Below, piece after piece: positions 8,636-18,053 of a stretch of DNA of 64,000 nucleotides. Numbering within the stretch: position 1 is the first letter of the stretch; every line of letters begins with the position of its first letter. The translations under genes were made by a program, and so were the position numbers. The stretch comes from Oscillospiraceae bacterium (GTDB lineage: Bacteria; Bacillota; Clostridia; Oscillospirales; Acutalibacteraceae): assembly GCA_029098185.1 (NCBI GenBank), contig JAQXNV010000040.1, forward strand, positions 1-64,000, read 5' to 3'. The notes beneath the pieces are model-generated. The model made no database searches. It saw nothing but the letters and a program-made list of their open reading frames with translations, and was not told the origin of the DNA.

Positions 8636-10336
8636 TTAAGCGTCGATGACAACGACAGCCTGTTTTCCCAGTTCTCTGTAGCGCTCTGCCACCAGCGATT
8701 TGTTCCAAAAGACTCGACCGTGGCTGTTGTAGGGATCGTTAAAATAATAGTTGTCCTTGTCGTAGCCGGTCAAAACGAGGCAGTGCTCCTCAGCGATCCA
8801 GCGATAATATTGGCCTGTACTAGAGACATACCAGCCGGCTGTCTTGTAGGAGGGCACCATATTCATGGTGGCCCAGAGCAGGACCGGTTGGCCGTTGTCG
8901 AGGTAGTGTTCCAACGTGGAGAGCGATTTGCCCTTCAGCGAAACAGCCTGCTTGTTTTTGGGCAGCATCTTGTTCATCGTGGCAGCAATGGTGTTGGAAT
9001 AACATCCATAGCCGCTGTAGCTGCTGGGATTACCGATAAATGCCATGTCGGGGTGAGGGCCATACAGCCGTCCGCTTTGGTAATACAGGCCGCCCTTTGG
9101 CAGATTGCGGACCGTTTTTGCGATGGTAGCGTTGACCTTGTAATATTGCAGCACCATGGTCGCACTGGCGGCCTCACAGCCCGTAGGCCAGAAGGTCTGG
9201 CTCAAATAGGGCACATGGAGATAGGGGTACGTCTTGCCCTTGACCGCCTTGGAAGCGGAACTGTTGTACGCTTCTTTGGTGCCGATCGCTTTGACTTTGT
9301 AATAGTATCCTTTGCCCATGCTGCAGGTCTTATCGATGTAGCTGGTAGTTTTTTCGCCCTGCACCGTTTTGATGCGGGTATAGGAACCTGTTTTTTTGTC
9401 TCCACGATAGATGCGGTAGGATACAGCGCCTTTGCTCTTGTTCCATTGCAGGCGGATCGCCATGCGGGTTTCCGGCGTTGTCTGTACCGTAGGCGCTTTT
9501 AAGCGTACCGTGACGGTACAGCGGGCCGTTTTGCCATTTTTACTCTTGGCGGTAATGGTCGTCGTGCCCACCTTTTTGCCTGTAACCTTGCCGGAAGCAG
9601 ACACAGTAGCAACGGAAGGCTTGCTGGATTTCCAGGAGACCGATTGATCGGAGGCGTTTTCCGGCGTGATATGCGCTTTCAGCGTGATAGAAGCCCCTTG
9701 TTCCATGGTGGCGGTGGTACGGCTGAGCTTAATGCCGCTGACAGGAATGGGGACGACCGTGACCGTGCAGACAGCGATTTCTGTACCGGCGGTGACAACG
9801 ATGTCGGCAGTACCTTCCCGCAGGGCATAAAGGGTTCCCTGATCGTCCACATCCACAATGGAATCGTCACTGCTGTGATAGGAAACCGCCGTATTTTCCG
9901 GCTGGACTGTTACAGGAAGTGATGTGCGCTGGCCTTCTGCGAGCGTCATGGTTTCGGGAACTTGCAGATCGATTAGTTTTGGTGTCACCGTGCAAGAAGC
10001 GGTCAATGTGCCGGCCGCGGCGGTGATGGTGATAGGGGTAGGGCTGTCCGCTAAGATCGTGACTAGTCCGTCCGCTGTGACCGATACCACCGACGGATTC
10101 GAGGATGTCCAAAGGATAGGGACCTGAGGATCTTCTGGAGAGAGGGTGGCGGTCAACTGGACGCTGCTGCCGACCACGCCGGAAAGATCGGTCTGATTGA
10201 GGGACAACGTCGGGGCAGCAGCAGAGGAGCTATCCGATACAGAGGGGACTTCCTCAGCAAAAACAGGCAGGGCCGCAGTGGTGCTGACGAGGAACAGCAT
10301 CGTCAGCAGTGCGGCCAAAATACGGTTTTTTCGCAC
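8636..10336 (-). CDS. Secreted C39-like peptidase with Ig-like (BIG2) and fibronectin-like repeats
   Basis: About 566 residues from a GTG at 10336. The track starts at a further GTG (10390), which would add 18 residues before the signal peptide and has no ribosome site; a TTG at 10342 is another option. A signal peptide (RKNRILAALLTMLFL, cut after VFA) is followed by three bacterial Ig-like domains at about 45-280 (repeats with PVSGIKL and ATVSASGKVTGKKVGTTTITA), a fibronectin-type-III-like segment at 285-370, and a papain-fold Peptidase_C39_2 domain at 375-566. There the putative Cys is in TGCEAASATM and the His and Asp in EEHCLVLTGYD. It is probably a cell-surface protease or amidase. It stands alone, convergent with the STAS operon. 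Confidence 0.85.
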   Translation of the reverse strand: MRKNRILAALLTMLFLVSTTAALPVFAEEVPSVSDSSSAAAPTLSLNQTDLSGVVGSSVQLTATLSPEDPQVPILWTSSNPSVVSVTADGLVTILADSPTPITITAAAGTLTASCTVTPKLIDLQVPETMTLAEGQRTSLPVTVQPENTAVSYHSSDDSIVDVDDQGTLYALREGTADIVVTAGTEIAVCTVTVVPIPVSGIKLSRTTATMEQGASITLKAHITPENASDQSVSWKSSKPSVATVSASGKVTGKKVGTTTITAKSKNGKTARCTVTVRLKAPTVQTTPETRMAIRLQWNKSKGAVSYRIYRGDKKTGSYTRIKTVQGEKTTSYIDKTCSMGKGYYYKVKAIGTKEAYNSSASKAVKGKTYPYLHVPYLSQTFWPTGCEAASATMVLQYYKVNATIAKTVRNLPKGGLYYQSGRLYGPHPDMAFIGNPSSYSGYGCYSNTIAATMNKMLPKNKQAVSLKGKSLSTLEHYLDNGQPVLLWATMNMVPSYKTAGWYVSSTGQYYRWIAEEHCLVLTGYDKDNYYFNDPYNSHGRVFWNKSLVAERYRELGKQAVVVIDA

Positions 10337-10487
10337 AAGCAATCGCTTCTTTCGTCTAAAATCACAAATTTCTATGTTAAAGCATACCACTTTTTAGCAA
10401 TTTGTTTTTTCTCTTTTGGCATTATCTGTCAGATTTTAGGGAAGAAGCGATTTTTTTCGACCATTTTAAGGGTTCCGTGGTGCAAAA

Positions 10488-11189
10488 TCAGATATGGGGC
10501 TCCTGCATCGCTAAAAGATAGCGCAATGCTTCATCAATGGTCACAAAGACACGATCTACCTGTGCGCTGTCCACCGAGCCGATGCCTACGCCATGGCCAG
10601 CGTATTGGAACATGGGATAATCGTTGGGGCCGTCTCCAACGGCGATGGTGCGCTCTGGCGGAATAGTGAGCAGATCCCCCAGATAATGCAGTCCAGCGCC
10701 TTTATGCAGATTGGACGGCATGATGTCGAAGGAATCGGCATGGCGGTAAACGGTGATGTCGGACAGCTGATCCTGAAGCTCCCGGATGCACTGCTCGATG
10801 GTGTCAAACTCCGCTTCTGTTACAGGAAAGGGTGTTAATCCCACCAGGTTTGGCTGGTACCAGAGATGGGGCAGCCGGTCGGTGAGGTGGGTTTTCAGCA
10901 GAGCGATAGATGCTTTGGCAGCGGGAGAATAGGGGAGGATGTGAAAGGTTTCCGGCGGCAGTTGCACGCCGAACTGAAGGACAGCACCGTTTTCGCCCAG
11001 GAGGATGGGGTGCTGGAGGGATACTTGTCGCAGTAGGCCGCAGAGATAATAGGTGGGCTTGCCGGAGCAGATGGCTAAAATATCGCCCCGGGATTCCAGA
11101 CGGCGCAGCAGGGCAATGGTTTCCGGCATGATAGGTTGGCCTACCGGGGCCAAGGTGTTGTCCAGATCCAGCGCAATGAGTCGTTTCAT
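10488..11189 (-). CDS. HAD-superfamily (Cof-type) phosphatase
   Basis: 233 residues with the four HAD motifs: DLDNTL (nucleophile Asp) near residue 8, CSGKPTYY with Ser at about 42, Lys in LHKGAGL near 168, and GDGPNDYPMF near 194. The cap sits between motifs II and III, as in type-II HAD sugar-phosphate phosphatases of the Cof/sucrose-phosphatase group. The substrate cannot be told from sequence. The start is supported by AAAAGGAG 6 bases upstream. The next gene, 150 bases upstream in the same direction, is PPi-phosphofructokinase, but a terminator separates them, so they may not share an mRNA. Confidence 0.85.
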   Translation of the reverse strand: MKRLIALDLDNTLAPVGQPIMPETIALLRRLESRGDILAICSGKPTYYLCGLLRQVSLQHPILLGENGAVLQFGVQLPPETFHILPYSPAAKASIALLKTHLTDRLPHLWYQPNLVGLTPFPVTEAEFDTIEQCIRELQDQLSDITVYRHADSFDIMPSNLHKGAGLHYLGDLLTIPPERTIAVGDGPNDYPMFQYAGHGVGIGSVDSAQVDRVFVTIDEALRYLLAMQEPHI

Positions 11190-11289
11190 GGCGTCTCCTT
11201 TTTTGCAGTTTGATGGTTTATTTTTTTATGGGTCGCGATCAGGGTTTCTCGTCCCTGTTTAGGGGAAGGTCAGCGGGGGTCACCCCATA

Positions 11290-11330
11290 TCCAAAAACAA
11301 AATCCCGCATCAAACGACACGGGATTCTGG
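11290..11330 (-). terminator. Terminator of the PPi-phosphofructokinase gene
   Basis: Read on the minus strand, AATCCCG and CGGGATT form a stem followed by TTGTTTTT, just after the pfp stop codon. Confidence 0.75.
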
Positions 11331-11345
11331 ATAAACAGCAGGAGC

Positions 11346-12593
11346 TTAAACTTCTGCTTTGATCTTCTTCAGCTTTGCGAAGCGGGGCAGACCATTTTCT
11401 TTTGGCATCTTGGTCTCGCCCTGGATCAGCGGCAGAGCGTAGTCGATGTAGCCCTGAAGGATACCGTTGCCGGCCTCGTTGATCCACTCATCGGGCACTT
11501 TCTTCTCGTAGTTGGCCACAGCGCTCAGATCGAGGAGCTTTGTCTCGCAGCGGTATGGATCCTGAGAAACACGCTCAAAGGCCACCATCTTGTCGGTGAT
11601 GCCATTGATGGCGCTCTCTACAGCGACCTTACCAGCCAGGAAGGACTCGTCGATGTCGGTCTGCGAAGCGATGTGGGCGCCGCAGCGCTGCATCAGGGAG
11701 AACTCGATGCCACGGACCTTTGCGCCGGTCTTTTCCTTGACGATGTTGGCCAGAGAGGAAGCCAGACCGCCCAGTTGTGCGTGACCGAAGGAATCTCTTG
11801 CGGCAGTGGTGCCGGAAGCGGTCTCGGCGATGAGGTTGCCCTCTGCGTCGTGGATACCTTCAGAAACAGCGACGATGACCTTGCCGTTCTCTTTGTAGAT
11901 GCGCTCTACGTCAGCGATGAACTGATCCATGTCAAAGACGCGCTCTGGCAGGTAGATGAGATCCGGTGCCTCGCCGGTGATGGATGCCAGGGATGCAGCG
12001 GCAGTCAGCCAGCCTGCGTGACGGCCCATGATCTCGATGATGGTGATCATGCCCTTGTCATACACACGGGCGTCGTGATAGATCTCACAGCAGGTGGTGG
12101 CGATATATTTTGCGGAGCTTGCATAGCCTGGGCAGTGATCGGTGCCAAACAGGTCATTGTCGATGGTCTTGGGCACGCCCATGATGCGGCACTCGTAGCC
12201 AACCTTCATCATATACTTGGAGATCTTATTGCAAGTATCCATGGAGTCGTTACCGCCATTGTAGAAGAAGTAACGGACATTGTACTTCTTGAAGATCTCC
12301 AGGATCCGCTTGTAGTCGGTGTCGTCCACATCGGGATCTGCGATCTTGTAGCGGCAGGAACCCAGGGCGGAGGATGGGGTATACATCATACGCTCCAGCT
12401 CTGCTGGATCCTCCTTGCTCATATCATAGAGAACATCGTTCAGTACGCCGACGATACCGTTGGCAGCGCCATAGACTGCGGTGATGCAGTCGCTGTCCAG
12501 AGCGGTACGGATGACACCGTACGCACTGGCATTGATGACGGAAGTTGGTCCGCCGGACTGGCCAATAATACATGCGCCTTTTAATTCACTCAT
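11346..12593 (-). CDS. pfp: Pyrophosphate-dependent 6-phosphofructokinase
   Basis: 415 residues. It phosphorylates fructose 6-phosphate to the 1,6-bisphosphate in glycolysis, using PPi in a reversible step. Two positions that separate PPi from ATP enzymes are visible. The loop reads GGNDS, with Asp where ATP enzymes have Gly (GGDGS). The catalytic loop reads PKTIDND, with Lys where ATP enzymes have Gly (PGTIDND). Other family marks are GQSGGPTSVINAS at the start, MGRHAGW in the middle and a C-terminal EFSLMQRCGAH segment. The start has GGAGG 8 bases upstream. It is a single-gene unit. Saving ATP in glycolysis fits an anaerobic fermenter, and the pyrophosphatase relic at 0.9-1.9 kb is consistent with PPi being kept for use. 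Confidence 0.93.
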   Translation of the reverse strand: MSELKGACIIGQSGGPTSVINASAYGVIRTALDSDCITAVYGAANGIVGVLNDVLYDMSKEDPAELERMMYTPSSALGSCRYKIADPDVDDTDYKRILEIFKKYNVRYFFYNGGNDSMDTCNKISKYMMKVGYECRIMGVPKTIDNDLFGTDHCPGYASSAKYIATTCCEIYHDARVYDKGMITIIEIMGRHAGWLTAAASLASITGEAPDLIYLPERVFDMDQFIADVERIYKENGKVIVAVSEGIHDAEGNLIAETASGTTAARDSFGHAQLGGLASSLANIVKEKTGAKVRGIEFSLMQRCGAHIASQTDIDESFLAGKVAVESAINGITDKMVAFERVSQDPYRCETKLLDLSAVANYEKKVPDEWINEAGNGILQGYIDYALPLIQGETKMPKENGLPRFAKLKKIKAEV

Positions 12594-12745
12594 TTTTAAA
12601 ACCCTCCAAAAATGAAATCCAATTTAATGAAATATACACCTTTAGTATACCACATTGTGAAAAGTTTCGCAAACGATTTTGGGGATTTTAGCAATTCCCA
12701 TTGGAGAAAAACCACTAGAAAACACTTAAAATTTATGCAAAAATT

Positions 12746-12782
12746 ACAAAAACGCCCAACAACTGTCCGTCAGGCGTTTTTG
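12746..12782 (-). terminator. Terminator of the aspS-gatCAB operon
   Basis: AAAAACGCC and GGCGTTTTT flank a 16-base loop with a T run on the minus strand, directly after the gatB stop codon. Confidence 0.85.
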
Positions 12783-12793
12783 GTCGTATGGAA

Positions 12794-14215
12794 TTATGCG
12801 TTTTCTTGGATCAGTGCTTTCAGGCACGCTTCAGCTTCTTTGGCGTCGGCCTTGCCGCGGGAATTTTTCATGACGTAGCCCAGCAGAGACTTGAGCGCCT
12901 TTTCTTTGCCGCCCAGATAATCTGCCACGGCATTTGGGCTGTTGGCAATAGATTCGCTGCACAGCTTTTTGAGGGTTTCTTCGTCAATGCCGCCCATGTC
13001 GCTCTCGGAGATGAATGCGGTGTAGGGCTTACCTTCATCCAGCATCTTCTCCAGAGTGGACTTCATCAGATTATTCTTGATCTTGCCGCTTTCCAGCAGC
13101 AAAACCAGGTCCCGCAGATATTCCGGCGGGATGGAGATGGCAAAGGCTTCTTTCTCGGCTTCCGTCTCTACCCGGCGGAACACCTGACCGATGATGCAGT
13201 TGGCCACGGTCTTTTTGTTTTGTACGCCGTCGGAGGCTGCTTCAAAGTACTCGGCGATGCGGCGGTATTTCGTCAGCAGAGCGGCGTCCGTTTCCGATAG
13301 GCCGATCTCACTGACATACCGCTCCATTTTTGCATCCGGCAGTTCCGGCAGTTCGGCAGCTAACCGTTCTACTGTCTCCTTGTCCACGGAGATGGTCACC
13401 AGGTCCGGCTCCCGGAAATACCGGTAGTCGTTGGCGTCCTCCTTGCCCCGCATACTTTCGGTTCGGTCCTCCTCTACGATGTAGCGGAGCGTTTCCTGCT
13501 CGACTTTTTTGCCGCTGTCCAGCAGATCGCTTTGGCGCTCGATCTCATACCGCATGGCCCGCTCCATAAAGGTGTAGGAGTTCATGTTCTTGATCTCTGT
13601 CCGAGTACCATATTCCTCACTGCCCATAGGCCGCAGGGAGATGTTCACATCACTGCGGACAGAGCCTTCCTGCATCCGGCAGTCGGACACGCCAATGTAC
13701 CGCATGATGCTCTGGAGTTTTTCCATGTACTCTCTGGCTTCCTCAATGCTGCGGATGTCCGGCTCCGAAACGATCTCGATGAGCGGTACGCCGCCTCGGT
13801 TGTAGTCCACATAGGTGCCGCCCTTCTGGTGGACCAGCTTGCCGGCGTCCTCCTCAATGTGGATGTGGTTGATGCGGATCTTGCGGCCGTTGTCCAGCTT
13901 GACATAGCCGTTTTTGCACAAGGGCATATCAAACTGGGAGATCTGATACGCCTTTGGCAGGTCGGGATAGCAGTAATTTTTCCGGTCCATTTTGGAGATA
14001 GGCGCGATCTCGCAGTGGGTGGCCAGGCCGGCCTTGACGGCGAATTCCACCACCTGCTTGTTGAGGATAGGCAAAGTGCCCGGCAGGCCGATGCAGACGG
14101 GACAGCAGTGGGTGTTTTGCTCGCCGCCGAATTCCGTTGTACAGCCGCAGAAAATCTTTGTTTTGGTGGAAAGCTCTACATGGGTCTCCAACCCGCAAAC
14201 GATTTCATAGTTCAT
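12794..14215 (-). CDS. gatB: Asp-tRNA(Asn)/Glu-tRNA(Gln) amidotransferase subunit B
   Basis: 473 residues, normal length for GatB. It begins YEIVCGLETHVEL and contains the zinc cysteines (CGCTTEFGGEQNTHCCPVC), the kinase-like cradle domain with VDYNRGGVPLIEIVSEPD, and the C-terminal YqeY-like helical tail that grips tRNA. GatB activates misacylated Asp- or Glu-tRNA by phosphorylation, and ammonia from GatA completes amidation. Its start overlaps the gatA stop codon by four bases (ATGA), so the subunits are translationally coupled. A terminator follows, so it ends the aspS-gatC-gatA-gatB unit. Confidence 0.97.
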   Translation of the reverse strand: MNYEIVCGLETHVELSTKTKIFCGCTTEFGGEQNTHCCPVCIGLPGTLPILNKQVVEFAVKAGLATHCEIAPISKMDRKNYCYPDLPKAYQISQFDMPLCKNGYVKLDNGRKIRINHIHIEEDAGKLVHQKGGTYVDYNRGGVPLIEIVSEPDIRSIEEAREYMEKLQSIMRYIGVSDCRMQEGSVRSDVNISLRPMGSEEYGTRTEIKNMNSYTFMERAMRYEIERQSDLLDSGKKVEQETLRYIVEEDRTESMRGKEDANDYRYFREPDLVTISVDKETVERLAAELPELPDAKMERYVSEIGLSETDAALLTKYRRIAEYFEAASDGVQNKKTVANCIIGQVFRRVETEAEKEAFAISIPPEYLRDLVLLLESGKIKNNLMKSTLEKMLDEGKPYTAFISESDMGGIDEETLKKLCSESIANSPNAVADYLGGKEKALKSLLGYVMKNSRGKADAKEAEACLKALIQENA

Positions 14216-15672
14216 GGTCTTACCCCCATTTCTACCACTTTGAAGGCGTTTTCTCTCGTCATGGCTTCGTACTGATAGGCCGCGTTGAGGACGGTTGCCT
14301 CATCGAACCGCTGGCCAATGATCTGTAAGCCGATGGGCATTCCGCCCTTATCGAAGCCGCAGGGCACGGAGATGGCCGGCAGACCGGCAATGTTCACCGG
14401 TACAGTGCAGATGTCGGTAAGATAGTTTTCTGTGGCGCTTTGCTGCTTGTGGCCGCTTTCAAAGGCAGTCATGGGCACAGTCGGCGCAACGATGAAATCA
14501 CAGCTGCGGAAGATCTCCTCAAAGGAGGCGACGATCTTTCCCCGGACAGACTGGGCTTTTTTGTAGAAGGCGTCGTAATATCCAGCGCTGAGCACATAGG
14601 TGCCCAAAAGGATCCGATGCTTGACCTCCTCGCCGAAGCCCTCGCTTCTGGTGCGGCAGATCATCTCGTTGATGTCGTTGTAGTGGGGCACCTTGTAGCC
14701 GTAGCGGATGCCGTCGTAGCGGCCCAGGTTAGAGGATGCCTCGGCGCAGGCCAGGATATAGTAGACCGGCAGGCCGTAGTGGATCTCCGGCATAGAGAAT
14801 TCCTTCACTTCGGCGCCTAAAGATCTGTAGACCTGAATGGCCTTGTGGACTGCGTCATTGATGTCGTCGCCGATGCCCTCAAAGTATTCTTTGATTACGC
14901 CGACGGTTCTGCCCTTGAGGCTGTCGCCCAGATACGGCACCGTGGGATCGCAGCCCTGAGAGGTAGAATCGTGGGCGTCCTTTAAGGAGATGGCGTCAAA
15001 GACCATAGCGGCGTCCTCTACGGTGGTGGTGATGGGGCCGATCTGGTCAAAGCTGGAAGCAAAGGCGATCAGGCCGTACCGGGACACGCTGCCGTAGGTT
15101 GGCTTAAAGCCTACCACGCCGCAGAAGCTGGCCGGCTGACGGATAGAGCCGCCGGTATCGGAGCCCAGGGCGAAGGCCGCCAGGTTGCCGCCGACAGCAG
15201 AAGCGCCGCCGCCGGAGCTGCCACCGGCGACACAGCCGGTGTTGTGGGGATTTTTTGCCCCGCCAAAGTAAGAGGTCTCGCAGGTAGAGCCCATGGCGAA
15301 TTCATCCATATTGGTCTTGCCCAGGAGCACGGCGCCCTGGTTTTGCAGCAGTTCCCAGACGGTAGCGTCGTAGATGGGCACATAGTTTTCCAGCATTTTG
15401 GAACAGCAGGTAGTCTCGATGCCCTTGGTGGAAATGTTGTCCTTCAGCGTCATGGGCACGCCGGCCAGAGGGCCCAGGGGGATCCCGGCGGCGATCTTCT
15501 CGTCGATTTTTTTGGCGGAAGAAAGGGCCAGTTCCGGCGTCACCTTCACATAGGCGTTGAGGGTGTCGTTGTGCCGGGCGATGGCGTCGAGATATTGCTG
15601 GGTCAGCTCCACGCAGGAAAGCTGCTTTGTGGAGAGAAGTTCATTGATGGTTTTGATGGTTCCTTTTATCAT
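14212..15672 (-). CDS. gatA: Asp-tRNA(Asn)/Glu-tRNA(Gln) amidotransferase subunit A
   Basis: 486 residues, amidase-signature family. The catalytic Ser-cisSer-Lys triad is visible: Lys in VPMTLKDNIST near 79, the Gly/Ser-rich loop GGSSGGGASAVGG near 151-160 and the nucleophile in GSDTGGSIRQPASFCG near 175. GatA hydrolyses glutamine and sends ammonia through a channel to GatB. It lies between gatC and gatB, 16 bases after gatC, with AAAGG upstream of the start. Confidence 0.97.
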   Translation of the reverse strand: MIKGTIKTINELLSTKQLSCVELTQQYLDAIARHNDTLNAYVKVTPELALSSAKKIDEKIAAGIPLGPLAGVPMTLKDNISTKGIETTCCSKMLENYVPIYDATVWELLQNQGAVLLGKTNMDEFAMGSTCETSYFGGAKNPHNTGCVAGGSSGGGASAVGGNLAAFALGSDTGGSIRQPASFCGVVGFKPTYGSVSRYGLIAFASSFDQIGPITTTVEDAAMVFDAISLKDAHDSTSQGCDPTVPYLGDSLKGRTVGVIKEYFEGIGDDINDAVHKAIQVYRSLGAEVKEFSMPEIHYGLPVYYILACAEASSNLGRYDGIRYGYKVPHYNDINEMICRTRSEGFGEEVKHRILLGTYVLSAGYYDAFYKKAQSVRGKIVASFEEIFRSCDFIVAPTVPMTAFESGHKQQSATENYLTDICTVPVNIAGLPAISVPCGFDKGGMPIGLQIIGQRFDEATVLNAAYQYEAMTRENAFKVVEMGVRP

Positions 15673-15688
15673 AAAGAGCCGCCTTTCG

Positions 15689-15970
15689 TTAAGAGCGTTT
15701 TTTCACAAGAAAATAGCCATCGTCCTGGCTTTCCGCATTGGAAAGGATCTCCTCCCGCGGATAGGAGGGAATGACCGTATCCTCCCGCAGGACGTTGGAT
15801 AGTTGATTGATGTTGTCAAAATCACAGTTGTCGCTGGCGGCGGCATTGATGGTGTCCGCAAAGGAGATGATCTGGCTCATGGCCTCGGTCAACTCGTCCA
15901 GCTCGCTTTCGTCGATATATAGCTTAGAAAGCCGCGCCATTTGCAGCACGTCTTGATTGGTAACTTTCAT
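15689..15970 (-). CDS. gatC: Asp-tRNA(Asn)/Glu-tRNA(Gln) amidotransferase subunit C
   Basis: 93 residues, the usual size. It begins VTNQDVLQMARLSKLYID and has ELTEAMSQIISFADTIN, the typical helix of GatC, then VLREDTVIPSYPREEIL near the end. GatC wraps GatA and GatB and stabilises the complex. It lies 31 bases after aspS and 16 bases before gatA on one mRNA. Confidence 0.93.
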   Translation of the reverse strand: MKVTNQDVLQMARLSKLYIDESELDELTEAMSQIISFADTINAAASDNCDFDNINQLSNVLREDTVIPSYPREEILSNAESQDDGYFLVKKRS

Positions 15971-16001
15971 GTGGGGGACTCCCTTCGCAAAAGATCAAAA
16001 A

Positions 16002-17762
16002 TCAGTTGGTGTTCCGCACGCGGATGTGGACTTCCCGGAGTTGTTGCTCAGTGACTTCTGTAGGCGCGCCGAGCAGCAGATCCTGGGCGTTGCTGTTCAT
16101 GGGGAAGGCGATGACCTCCCGGATGTTTTCCTCGTCGGTGAGGAGCATCAGCATCCGGTCCACGCCCGGCGCCATGCCGGCATGGGGCGGTGCGCCATAT
16201 TTAAAGGCGTTATACAGAGCGCCGAATTTCTCGGCGATGGTCTCCTCGGTGTAGCCGGCGATCTCAAAGGCACGGACCATGATGTCCAGATCATGGTTCC
16301 GCACAGCGCCGGAGGACAGCTCGATGCCGTTGCAGACGATGTCGTATTGGTAAGCCAGCACCTCGGTGGGATCCTTGGTGTTGAGGGCTTCCAGTCCGCC
16401 CTGAGGCATGGAGAAGGGATTGTGGGTAAAGATATACTTGCCGGTCTCCTCGTCGATCTCGTACATGGGGAAGTCTACGATAAAGCACATCTTGAAGCAG
16501 TCTTTCTCGATGAGATCCAGCCGTTTTGCCACTTCCTGCCGGATCTGACCGGCCAGCTTGGCGGCGGCCATTTCCTCGTCGGCAATAAAGTACAGCACAC
16601 AGCCTGGCTTCAGGTTTGCCTTTTCGGCCAGAGCGGCCTTTTGGTCTGCCGGGATGAATTTGTCGATGGGGCCCAGGTAGGTCATTTCGTCAGTGACCTT
16701 AATGTAGCCCAGACCCATCATGCCCAGTTCTTCTCTGGCGTATTTTTCCATCTTCTCAAAGAAGCCCTTGGACTGAGACGCGGCGCCCGGTACGTTGATG
16801 GCCCGGACGGTCTTGCCCTTGAAGGGCTTGAAGGTGGATTCCTCGAAGATCTCAGAAACGTCTACGATCTCCAGCGGGTTGCGCAGATCAGGCTTGTCGG
16901 TGCCGTAGCGGAGCATGGCCTCTTTGTAGGGGATGCGTGGGAACGGCGCGGGGGATACAGGCTTGTTGCCGAACTTAGTAAAGACTTCGTAGAGCACTTC
17001 CTCAGCGATCTGTAGAACATCCTCCTGGGTGGCGAAGGCCATCTCAAAGTCGAGCTGATAAAATTCGCCGGGGGAGCGGTCGGCACGGGCATCCTCGTCC
17101 CGGAAGCAGGGCGCGATCTGGAAGTAGCGGTCAAAGCCGGAGACCATGAGGAGCTGCTTAAAGATCTGGGGCGCCTGGGGCAGGGCATAGAACTTGCCGT
17201 GATGCTTCCGGCTGGGGATGAGGTAATCTCTGGCACCTTCCGGGGAGGAGGTGGAGAGGATAGGGGTCTGGATCTCTAAAAAGCCCAGCTCAGTCATCTT
17301 GTTCCGCAGGAAGGAGATGACCTGAGAGCGCAGGATGATGTTGTTGTGGACCTTGGGGTTACGCAGGTCGAGGAAGCGGTATTTGAGGCGGACATCCTCC
17401 TTGACTTCCTTGGAGGTTTCCACCTCGAAGGGCAAGCTGTTGGGGGCTTTGCCCAATACCTGGAGACGGTCGGCCATGATCTCCACGGTGCCGGTAGCCA
17501 GTTTGGGGTTGATGGTGTCCTCATCGCGGAGAACGACCTTGCCGCTGGCGGTGAGGGCGCATTCCTTATGGACGTCCTTGAGGAGGTTGTCGTCGTGGAC
17601 GACGACCTGGACAACGCCGTACTGATCCCGCAGATCGAGGAAGATCACGCCGCCGTGGTCGCGGATATTCTCAACCCAGCCGGCAACGCGGACTTCTTTT
17701 CCAATGTCACTTTCACGGACCTCACCGCACAGGTGGGTCCGGTATTCATTCACACAAAGCAT
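16002..17762 (-). CDS. aspS: Aspartyl-tRNA synthetase, bacterial type, probably non-discriminating
   Basis: 586 residues. The order is an N-terminal OB fold that reads the anticodon (1-110), class II catalytic core, GAD insertion and the rest of the core, with motif 2 FRDEDARADRSPGEF and motif 3 GVDRMLML at the end. In the anticodon-binding domain the sequence is IRDHGGVIFLDLRD. Residue 36 is His where discriminating enzymes such as the E. coli one have Leu. His at this place is typical of bacterial enzymes that also charge tRNA(Asn). The gene leads aspS-gatC-gatA-gatB, which is exactly the set needed to make Asn-tRNA(Asn) from Asp-tRNA(Asn). A TATAAT-like -10 lies near 17839-17844, giving a leader of about 75 bases. 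I saw no T-box. Confidence 0.95.
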   Translation of the reverse strand: MLCVNEYRTHLCGEVRESDIGKEVRVAGWVENIRDHGGVIFLDLRDQYGVVQVVVHDDNLLKDVHKECALTASGKVVLRDEDTINPKLATGTVEIMADRLQVLGKAPNSLPFEVETSKEVKEDVRLKYRFLDLRNPKVHNNIILRSQVISFLRNKMTELGFLEIQTPILSTSSPEGARDYLIPSRKHHGKFYALPQAPQIFKQLLMVSGFDRYFQIAPCFRDEDARADRSPGEFYQLDFEMAFATQEDVLQIAEEVLYEVFTKFGNKPVSPAPFPRIPYKEAMLRYGTDKPDLRNPLEIVDVSEIFEESTFKPFKGKTVRAINVPGAASQSKGFFEKMEKYAREELGMMGLGYIKVTDEMTYLGPIDKFIPADQKAALAEKANLKPGCVLYFIADEEMAAAKLAGQIRQEVAKRLDLIEKDCFKMCFIVDFPMYEIDEETGKYIFTHNPFSMPQGGLEALNTKDPTEVLAYQYDIVCNGIELSSGAVRNHDLDIMVRAFEIAGYTEETIAEKFGALYNAFKYGAPPHAGMAPGVDRMLMLLTDEENIREVIAFPMNSNAQDLLLGAPTEVTEQQLREVHIRVRNTN

Positions 17763-18053
17763 ATTCTAAATCCTTTCTGGCTAAAGTTCAAACGGTGGTA
17801 ACTGGATATACCTTGCCATTTTCATACATACAGTTAAAATTATAGCACAAAGTTCCACCAAATGCACTAGGAAAGAGATAAATTTTCAAAAAAATGCAGG
17901 CCGGTCTCCGATGCTTTGCAGCAGCTTTTCGCTCATCCTCTGCTTACCTTCCCGCATTGGGGAGCAAGAAGGTCTGCGGGGAAAGGCGTGCAAGACCCAT
18001 CAGGCATATTCTTCCCCAAATTGCGGATACTAACCAAAAAAGGAGGGAGCGCT

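Noticed and set aside
8720-9502. 260-residue plus-strand ORF
   Set aside because: Lies opposite the C39-like gene, has no ribosome site or recognisable product. It is a shadow of GC-rich coding DNA.
11673-12584. 303-residue plus-strand ORF
   Set aside because: Antisense of the clearly real PPi-phosphofructokinase gene, low-complexity product.
15957-17015. 352-residue plus-strand ORF opposite aspS
   Set aside because: Antisense of aspS; product is repetitive and not a known family.
17763-18053. T-box or other amino-acid leader ahead of aspS
   Set aside because: No T-box sequence (TGGN in antiterminator) or specifier hairpin seen; leader too short.
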